Assembly: GCA_032358255.1 (NCBI GenBank) | Contig: JAULBX010025275.1 | Coordinates: 124,001-188,000 of the forward strand | Reading direction: 5' to 3' | Source: Heterotrichella gracilis | Lineage: Eukaryota > Sar > Xanthophyceae > Tribonematales > Xanthonemataceae | Length of the DNA stretch: 64,000 nt | In this document: piece after piece, positions 56,689-64,000 of the stretch | Position numbering within the stretch: position 1 is the first letter of the stretch | Layout of the letters: each line of letters opens with the position of its first letter | Made by a program: the position numbers and the translations under genes | Notes under the pieces: model-generated | Database searches by the model: none | What the model saw: the letters and a program-made list of their open reading frames with translations, nothing else | Told to the model about the DNA's origin: nothing

Positions 56689-59600
56689 CTAGGCCTTCTT
56701 CTGGTAGAATGACAGCAGGTTCCAGGAGGCAGCCCCCGCCACCACACACCACACCGCGGTGATGCTGACCTGGAAGGGCAGGATGGAGGCCACCTGGGCC
56801 GCCACCCCCGTCTTCCAAAGCAGGGGCAGCGCCACCTGCATGACCGCCAGCCCCGCCAGCAGCAGGTTGATTTGTGCCAGCTCCTCGAAAAGCTTGGCCA
56901 AGCCGCTCTGGTGGCCCAGCCCCTCCACCAGGATCTTGATGTCGTTGCCTGCAGGCGGGTGGCAATGGGTTTTGAGTGAGGGGTTTGGTGTCTGTTGTCA
57001 GCACCAGCAAGGCTTTGCAGGTAGGGATTGAGGTGGGGGGTAGCCACAACGGGGCAAGTGATTGTGAGCCTGTAACGGCAACGAGGGTAGGGTTGGAATG
57101 GGGATGTGCTCCATGGCCACGAGGCATTGTGGGTGGGGTTTACCGGGTAAACTTTACCCCCTTGAGGACTATCCTATATTTCATGCATAGAACACCCCAC
57201 ACTCTGCCACGCGCCCGCACCATCAGTGTTGGTGATTTTCTCAAAAGTCCTTGCCATTCGGATGAGGATGGAAGCCACCAGCACGTAATCAATCAGGTGA
57301 TAGATCTCGCTGATGTCGCCTAAAATACTGAATCAGATACCGAAATCTGCTGTGCTGTGGCAAATCTATACCTCATGCTCCCTAGAACATCCCCCGTCCC
57401 CGCCACTCGCCCGCACCATCAGTGTTGATTATTTTCTCAAAGGTCCTTGCCGCCCGGATGAGGATGGACGCCACCAGCACATAGTCGATCAGGTGGTGGA
57501 TCTCGCTGAGGGCGGTTGTGGCGTGGCCATGCATCATCTCCGCAGTCATTAGGGTAACCACCGACACCCCGCAGGACCACATCGCCATGGCTGAGAAGAA
57601 CAGGGTGGTGATCACCTCGCGGAAAATCTGCAGGGGGGGGGAAAGGGGGAGCGTTGTTTATATACAGGAATAGGGGTGGGGGCGCCCTACAACCTCTGTA
57701 TAGCCATGGCAAAGGAACGTGCAGAGGTGAAAGGGTAGAGTGGGCAAAAATTGGGAGATTTCATGGCGCAATTGTTAATACCCCAAATGACCACATGGCC
57801 ATGGCCGAAAAATAAAGGGTGGTGATCACCTCCCTGAAGACCTGCACCGGATTGGAGTGCGGGTGGTGGGTGGACGGGTTAAGCAGAGGTGAGGAACGGG
57901 AGGTGAGGTTGGGCAAAGGATGTTGGGGCAAAGGTACGAGCGGGGTATTTGCAGATATACGACTTGCAAAATTAATTGCTGGAGTGCATGTAAGTAGCTA
58001 ACTAGCATGACACAATGACACGAAACAAAACATGTCACCATCATGTCTCTTACTATGACAAGATTCCATGGCCCGGTGAGGGTATTTCTCCGGCGCACGC
58101 ACCTGTTCCTCCACCCGGTTGAACTCATAGCCGCATGCAGGTACATGCACACACCAAAAGACATAAGCAACTCCATTCCAGGAATTGTTTCAAGGAAAAG
58201 CTTGTGCCATTTCTCGATTTCATAAAAGGCCAAATCCCGCGGCCTGGTGAGGGTTCCCTGCTTGCGCCCGGACCTGTTCCTCCACGCGATTGAACTCATA
58301 GCCGCAGGGGGGCTCAGCCGCCAACTCAGCTGTGGTGGGCTTGGGGGCGAAGGCTGCGGGTTCCTCCCCCTTGCGCTTCCTGGCGATGTCATCCGCTGAT
58401 ACCAGGCGGAACACAATCTGTGGGGGGTGGCACAGGTGTTAGTAGATGTCGCAGGAACCGGGGGTAACATAGTGCTTCCTGGTATATAAACTCACACCCC
58501 TGGTGGTGGTGGAAAGTGTTTTTTTCTGGGGGGGGGGAGGCAGGCAGAAAGGTGTCAATTACCGAGCACAACTAATGGGGGTATCACATGTTAGAAGAGC
58601 TCCATCTGAACCCGTCACATCTTCACCCATATCCCCCACCCCACATATTCCCCCCCATTGCCCACCCGTACCCACCCCACCCCACCCCCTCCATTCACTT
58701 CCTCACCTGTGTGCCAAACACTGGCGCCCCCACTGTGATGATGGCCATGCGCAGGGGGTGGGGCAGGCGGAACAGCACATTGAGCACCCCTGGGAAGCGC
58801 CACAGCAGCAGGCGGCAGGTGGTCACAACCGTCAGCACGCCCTGTGGGGAGAAGAGATCAAGGGGTGGAGGGTGGTGGTGGTGCATGGGAGAGCATCAGT
58901 AATACACATATCCCTGTGAAATCAGCTGATATTGCTTGATGGACAGGGGCAGGGCAGGCTGAACAGCATGTTGAGCACCCCTGGGAAGCGCCACAGCAGC
59001 AATATAGATTGGGCACAATGCGCCGGAGTGGACACCTGCAGCACCCCAACCATGGCCAGGGTCTACAGGCATTCGGGTTCATGGGTATGAGGGTTTAGGG
59101 TTTTACCGCTATGAAGAACGGTGTGTGGCGCCACAGCACAGCCGCGGTAGTCAGCTGCAGCACAGCCACCACTGTGGTGTTGTTGCCCACCTCCTGAATA
59201 CCCTTGGTGAGGGCTTGGAGGCCCTCCATCAGGTTGTCGATGTCGCGGCCTGGGGAGAAGAAACTGGGGATCAGGGTTTAAGGCTTATAACCCATATTGA
59301 TGGATCCTACCTAATTTGAAGTAGAATAGCGGGTACTCATTATTCTTACCATTACTCTTTATTTGAAGTATAATATGTCATGGCGAGAACCTCTCTAGGT
59401 TCTCTTATGTCGAGTACACGAGCCTGCTGGAATTTACGAAGGCAAGTTTGATTAGGACTTTTACAAGGTGTCTTAGGGTTCTCCCCTCCCACCTGTGGTT
59501 GTGTACACCAGCTTGAAGTATTTGCCAAAGAAATTAAGGGTTTCGTGTCCCAACAGGGTTTCTTAGGGGGTCTCCCTTCCCACCTGTGGTTGTGTACACC

Positions 59601-60869
59601 AGCTTGAAGTAGCGCGAGGCGGCAAAGATGAGGAAGCCGCAGAATGCCTTGTTGAGGCACGATGCCAGCATTGGGAAGCTGTGCACAGTCACGTTGGGCC
59701 CATGGCGCACCAGGCTCACACCCACCTGGACCAGGGATGTATGACAGAGCATTATTTCCAGTGTGTGATGATGAAATGGCAGCGGGGTTTTATACTCGGC
59801 AAAGATGCAAGTCCATCGGTAGAATTTCAAGGAAAAGGGATGATTTTAAAACGGGGAAGCTGCGCACGGTCACATGGGAGCTACAATCTACTTGACAAGA
59901 AAATGGCACATTTCATTAATTCAAACATTTAAACATTTGAAAAGGAATTGAATAAGAACCATCCTGGATGCTAACTAGGCAGAGATGAATGCTGGATTGC
60001 ATAGTCATGTATTCTGACGGTCACACCCATGCTGGCCCCTGCACTCACCCTGACCATTGCGGCCAGTGCGATGGCAAACCCCGCGCGCCCCATCTCGTGC
60101 TCCAGGCTCTTGAACACATGCTCCTCCTCCTGCATAAAAAGTAAACATTATTATTATTATGATAATTTATCTATCGTAGCTCTTCTGCACGGCCCTTCTC
60201 CAGCTTCTCGACACATGCTCCTCCTCTTGCAAAATGACAATTGCATGTTGCTTTGTTATTTATGACTCTAGCAGGGATTACGCTGCCGCTGGTGGCGTAG
60301 GTGATGTGTTTCGGAGCGAAGATTCGTGCGGTGGGGTGGTGGACTGGTGCGGTGGTGGTTGTAGGTGCCTGGGGTGCAGGGTGCGGATTCACTGCATTGG
60401 TGAGTGCCCGACCGTGGTGTGGTGTGGCGCTGCATCACCATCTCCCAGCTCCCCATCTTGCTGAACTCATATTGGCTGAGAGGTGCCACATCATCCTGAA
60501 CCCTAAACCCTAGACCCTCCCCTCCCCTTGTCCACCTCTTCTGCCTTGTCATAGTCATTGTCCCTTCCCTACCTTGCTGAACTCATACTGGCTAGGAGCT
60601 GCCACGTCATCACCGAGCAGTGCCAAATCAATGGTTCCTGCGTCGCCAGTGATGGTACCAACAGCCGCGCTGCGGCACACATGGCGCAGGGGGCGGGGGT
60701 GGGGGCGGAGGGCGCCGGGGGTGGCATGGAGTGGGTGGAAAGCTGGGTTTTTCTGTGGTAGCACCAAAGGTGTGTGCCTAGCCTGGCATCTGACAGTGCT
60801 CCTGGAGTGGGTTCTGAGGGCAGTGGTCCGCTGGGGGTAGTGGTGCTGTGGGAGGGTGGCGGGTGGCAT
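56689..60869 (-). CDS. Multi-pass membrane protein, plastid-targeting leader, unknown family (gene B)
   Basis: Tandem paralog of gene A. Eight in-phase exons (60869-60573, 60129-60049, 59725-59584, 59249-59107, 58841-58707, 58417-58274, 57627-57417, 56948-56689) give 470 aa. The leader (MPPATLPQHHYPQRTTALRT ... HVCRSAA) parallels that of gene A. The two-half structure is the same: YEFSKEEEHVFKSLE then GRDIDNLMEGLQALTKGIQE; YEFNRVEEQIFREVITTLFF then GNDIKILVEGLGHQSGLAKL. One intron (60048-59726) splits sequence that is a single exon in gene A, so it was gained here or lost there. The exon 6 donor is weak (CAG|GTCCGG), while an echo 185 bp downstream offers a better one (CAG|GTGCGT). Function unknown; plastid envelope or thylakoid location is inferred from the leader. 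Confidence 0.85.
57195..57312 (-). repeat. Copy of the gene B exon 7 end
   Basis: About 110 bp repeat the exon 7 end and donor (plus-strand CGCACCATCAGTGTTGGTGA TTTTCTCAAAAGTCCTTGCC ... ATGAGGATGGAAGCCACCAG CAC), matching 57413-57520. Coding sense is largely kept. Confidence 0.97.
57780..57846 (-). repeat. Copy of the gene B exon 7 acceptor and start
   Basis: Plus-strand GACCACATGGCCATGGCCGA AAAATAAAGGGTGGTGATCA CCTCCCTGAAGACCTGCA matches GACCACATCGCCATGGCTGA GAAGAACAGGGTGGTGATCA CCTCGCGGAAAATCTGCA at 57577-57632. Confidence 0.96.
58060..58140 (-). repeat. Copy of the gene B exon 6 donor region
   Basis: Plus-strand GGTGAGGGTATTTCTCCGGC GCACGCACCTGTTCCTCCAC CCGGTTGAACTCATAGCCGC A matches 58246-58306 of the real exon 6 end. 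The copied donor (CAG|GTGCGTGCG) is a better consensus than the real one. Confidence 0.96.
58940..59010 (-). repeat. Copy of the gene B exon 5 interior
   Basis: Plus-strand GGCTGAACAGCATGTTGAGC ACCCCTGGGAAGCGCCACAG CAGCA matches GGCGGAACAGCACATTGAGC ACCCCTGGGAAGCGCCACAG CAGCA at 58767-58811. Confidence 0.96.
59475..59525 (-). repeat. Copy of the gene B exon 3 donor region
   Basis: Plus-strand CCCACCTGTGGTTGTGTACA CCAGCTTGAAGTA is exactly repeated at 59488-59520 and 59579-59611. The flank TTAGGGTTCTCCCCTCCCAC resembles TTAGGGGGTCTCCCTTCCCA C before the original. Confidence 0.97.
60438..60500 (-). repeat. Copy of the gene B exon 1 donor region
   Basis: Plus-strand CATCTTGCTGAACTCATATT GGCTGAGAGGTGCCACATCA TC matches TACCTTGCTGAACTCATACT GGCTAGGAGCTGCCACGTCA TC at 60570-60611. 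CCTGAACCCTAAACCCTAGA CCC follows directly, so a telomere-like run lies between copy and original. Confidence 0.96.
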
Positions 60870-60932
60870 GGTGGCGCAGCTGGATGGGGCCGCGGCCTGT
60901 GGGTGCGGGATGAGGGGACATGTGAGGGTGGC

Positions 60933-60970
<38 letters not shown>

Positions 60971-62113
60971 TGTGTGTGTGTGTGGGAGAGGGGGGGGTGA
61001 AAGGGAGAGGAGGGGGAGAGGGGATAAGAGTGCTGACTGTCTGATTTTCTCACCGTGCCTGGAGGGCAATGGTGGCCGGGTTCGCTGACCCTCCAGGGTT
61101 TTAACGTCCAGGCCTTGAGATATTAAGCAACTCCAGGCTGAGTGTGCAGAAACCAAGTACCAGGCAGCCGGGTGGTTCAATTGCCCCACAGCGTGGCCTC
61201 CCATGCCCGCTGCAGTACCGGTTGGCTTGGCTTGGCGCGGGGCTGAGGCACTAACGGCTCTAAGTCCACCGATGCTCTAGGAAAGGTGTTTGAGTGCACC
61301 CACGTTTGCGAAGCGCTGCGGGCTGGAGGAACGCGGGGCGACGTGGCAAGCATATATGTGCGGCCAGCCTGACATTGCAGATCAGGGTTTTAGGGTTTCG
61401 AGCTTGGAAACAGCACAGCCTGACCGAGCAGCTATCCTCCTTGAGTCTACGAGCTGTATGTACCTACACCGCTATGAAGCACGCAAGTTGTGGTGACACG
61501 CCGCATATATATGCAATCTGCGCACCACCCGTGGGGTGTTTGTCCTACCTGTGCTGCCCCAAAGTCCCTTTCTGATCCCTGAAGCCCCACACAAGCAGTG
61601 TTGAACAGCACAAAAGTCGGAGTTGCGGTCTCGCACAAGGCAGTTTCCTATTTGAAACAGGTGTTGGGTGCAGGGGCTCGACCGAGGCGGTAGGTCAACA
61701 AGGGTTTGGCACAGGGGTGGCACAAGAAGAGAGCTCAGACTGCAGTTCGTCAACATCTAGTCGGCAAGGGTGTTGGCGAGCAACAATTGATCACACTAAG
61801 TTGTCGGGCATCAGTGCTGGTGTGCCTGTCGCCGGGCAGTAAATAAACGTAAATAAACTCCCCATGGCGGGAAACAATTGGGTCTGCTGACTCACTGCAG
61901 TGCTGGGATTCGAAAGAGGGCATACAGTCCCCGGACCATGCCTTTGCCTTCGTACAGGGAGCTCATATTACGAGTCATAAAGGAGTTAACGCAGTGCATG
62001 CTTAACACTGTAGTTGCTTCCCTCTCGAGAGGGTTCTTATCTGTCTCCTACCCCAGTCCAGCGCTTGCACAAGTTGCTGTTGAGTGGGCTCTCCTCGCCA
62101 GCCACCAGCCACC
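60870..62113. other. Divergent spacer between gene B and UTP11, with GT microsatellite
   Basis: No supported gene. A (TG)n run lies at about 60935-60984. The 62026-62113 part directly precedes the UTP11 start. Confidence 0.55.
60935..60984. repeat. (TG)n microsatellite
   Basis: About 24 TG dinucleotides with one TA interruption. Confidence 0.97.
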
Positions 62114-63824
62114 ATGTCGGCGTCCTTGCGGAACGCCTTTAAGCGGAAAACACACAAAGAAAGGGCGCAACCGTAAGTGGCGGATACTCAACCTTAATGC
62201 TGGAGTCGGTGCCAGGCTTACATACGGCTTCCCAGCTGTGCCGTGCACCTAGTTACATATACCGCCATGGCGGGTGCAACCCTCTTTGTGCACACCGGGT
62301 ACCAGTGAAAGGAACAAGCGCTATTTCAGTGGCTAACTACATACACTACTTAGCGTCAAGAGGGCTTGGGCGTCGCAGGCGGCGTTTTTTTTACTGCATG
62401 CTTATATGCATGCATTGGCTGCTGCTGTGACTAAGCGTGCTCCCCGAATATTTGAGGCCAACCCACGCGGGCACCACTTAAGCGTAAAGGAAAAATTTAC
62501 CTTCGCTCATTTCCCACCCCACCGTTGTATCCCTGTGCACCGCACACCCTGCATATGATTGTCCCCAAATATGCCTCACCTGCAGTTAGTAGTACCCCTG
62601 TCCCATACCACAATAGGGCTTTTGACACTACTATAGCAGTAGCCAGCTCATTGGGTGACCTATTCTGTACCACGGGATGCAAGCACACGCCTGGACGAGG
62701 TCCCTGGCCACCCGCAAACCCTAAACCCTAAACCCCATGTGCCCCGCCATGTAGTGCTGCCCGGAGGAAATATGGCCTCCTGGAGAAGAAGAAGGACTAC
62801 CTGCTGCGTGCAAAGGACTTCCACAAGAAGGAGAAGACCATACAGGTGGGTGGCGCACCATGGCGTCGGCCATAAAACCCTAAACGCCAAACACCAAACC
62901 CTAATCACTAGGACAGTTACAAGAACGAGAAGACCACATAGGTGGGTGGTGTAGGCCATGAAACCCCCAAAACTTAAACCAAGGACTTCCATAAGCAGAC
63001 CATATTGGTGGGTGGCATTGGCCATGGAACAGAGCTGAGTGAAGCTGGGAATCGCGCTCGCATGGAATCGCGTGCCTTTGGCAAGTGTGGAACCGCATGC
63101 AGCATGCCTCATGGCCATCGCTGCAGAGCCCATGATTTCGAGTGCCGTTCTGGAATGCATGTATCCTGGGGCGCTGGACGTATCCCATTTCCGGAGTGGG
63201 CGCTGGTAGCAGTCCTGTCTCTGCTTCACACACTATAGATTGTTTGTGACAAGTTAGCAGGGTAGGCCTTGCATGCACGCCTTGCGCTTGCATCCTCTTT
63301 CCTGAGACAACTTGCCACTGCAGACGCTGCGGCAAAAAGCAGAGGAGCGCAACCCCGATGAGTTCTACTTTGCTATGGAGAAGTCGCGGACGCGGGGAGG
63401 GGTGCACATTGGAGGGTAAGCATCAGCATTGTTTACCCTGTTTACTGTGGCACAACACCTTGTGGTTTAAGGTTTTGGGCCTGCCCCAGAGGGCTGGTGC
63501 TATTCAGGGTCTGTAGGGTTCACCTTTGACAGTGCTCCTGCACAGCTGTGGCCCATTTCAATGTTCACTTTGGGGTTCAGTTTAGGGTTCAGCCGTGATG
63601 TCTGTTCACGGTTGAGTATGTGAGGGCTGTAAGTAATTGACCCAGGTACATGCTTCTGTTTAGGGGAAAGCAATGACCTCCATGTAGGGTTCTGCTTTTG
63701 ACAGTGGTAAACCCCCTCCCCTTGCAGGCGAGACCACCAGGGAAAGTACACCCAGGACGAGCTGCGGCTAATGAAGACGCAGGACATAAAGTATGTGGCG
63801 CACAAAACGCAAACGGAGGCAAAG
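62114..63824 (+). CDS. UTP11: U3 small nucleolar RNA-associated protein 11 (UTP11), 5' part
   Basis: Nucleolar component of the small-subunit processome for 18S rRNA maturation. Exons 62114-62172, 62755-62845, 63324-63415 and 63728-63824 give the first 113 codons in phase. The family pattern is clear: MSASLRNAFKRKTHKERAQP, then ARRKYGLLEKKKDYLLRAKD FHKKEKTIQ, then LRQKAEERNPDEFYFAMEKS RTRGGVH, then DELRLMKTQDIKYVAHKTQT EAK. The last exon ends at AAG|GTGTGA; reading on would stop immediately, but UTP11 proteins are about twice this length, so the gene should continue past 64000. The start ATG sits in a good context (CCACCATGTC). Confidence 0.92.
62905..63035 (+). repeat. Two decayed copies of the UTP11 exon 2 donor region
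   Basis: The real junction reads CACAAGAAGGAGAAGACCAT ACAG|GTGGGTGGCG. Copies at about 62917-62955 (TACAAGAACGAGAAGACCAC ATAGGTGGGTGG) and 62979-63022 (AAGGACTTCCATAAGCAGAC CATATTGGTGGGTGGC) follow. AAACCCTAAACG and AAACCCTAATC lie between. Confidence 0.95.
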
Positions 63825-64000
63825 GTGTGAGGAAGATTTGGGGGGCAATCCTTGCCGCACCGGCTGCATGATAAAGGGGCAGCATGCATGACCCGTGCTT
63901 TTCCCTTGCCTAATTCCCGTCACAAGTCTCTGAGGTAGAGTATGTCTGCATGTCGCATACTACTGGCAGGTTTGTTGGTGCAAGGTGTCCGGGATGTTTA

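Noticed and set aside
1-64000. Interstitial telomere runs as evidence of a chromosome end
   Set aside because: Runs are short (one to three units), in both orientations and scattered through introns; a true telomere would be a long, one-way terminal array.
1-64000. Echoes as retro-copies of mRNA
   Set aside because: Many echoes cross the splice junction into intron sequence (for example 8457, 37333, 51690), which mature mRNA lacks.
1-64000. Prokaryotic-type features (operons, Shine-Dalgarno sites, CRISPR)
   Set aside because: All well-supported genes but the BTB pair are spliced; the repeats are irregular and lack CRISPR repeat-spacer structure.

Overview
This is a nuclear window from a green-lineage eukaryote, most likely a green alga; I cannot fix the species. 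The evidence is dense, spliced genes (4 to 14 exons, almost all GT-AG); proteins with plastid or lumenal targeting sequences (CtpA, a CPFC glutaredoxin, two paralogous membrane proteins); green-lineage families (SnRK2-like kinases, a group I-type bZIP, a half-size ABCG transporter); and many interstitial plant-type telomere motifs (CCCTAAA/TTTAGGG). I built the gene models by joining exons whose splice phases agree. Exon coordinates are in each entry.

Layout: 1-2976 (-) 5' part of ctpA, running off the window; 4004-5482 (-) tentative hypothetical gene; 5941-10629 (+) N-myristoyltransferase, complete; 12640-15078 (-) bZIP factor; 16519-22016 (+) large acidic AT-hook protein with a possible transit peptide; 23247-24812 and 26672-28594 (+) tandem SnRK2-like kinases; 29857-32427 (-) TEX30/KANSL3-type alpha/beta hydrolase; 33327-40890 (+) ABCG half-transporter; 42775-44954 (-) plastid-type glutaredoxin; 45966-47165 and 48763-49887 (-) tandem intronless BTB-BACK genes; 51333-54833 and 56689-60869 (-) tandem multi-exon membrane proteins of unknown function; 62114-63824+ (+) UTP11, running off the window. 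No transposon, LINE, virus-like or rRNA sequence was recognised. There is no operon logic: the genes are a normal housekeeping and stress-signalling mix with three local tandem duplications.

The striking feature cuts across genes. Nearly every multi-exon gene carries decayed partial copies ('echoes') of its own exon-intron junctions in the adjacent intron, or of its terminal exon in the 3' flank. The echoes continue from exon into genuine intron or splice-site sequence, so they are DNA-level local duplications and not retro-copies. Many are separated from, or bracketed by, short CCCTAAA/TTTAGGG runs. In the second kinase, an intron absent from its neighbour begins with a copy of the exon that follows it, which looks like intron birth by tandem duplication across an AGGT site. 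This junction-echo plus telomere-stamp pattern is the best candidate for an undescribed process here.
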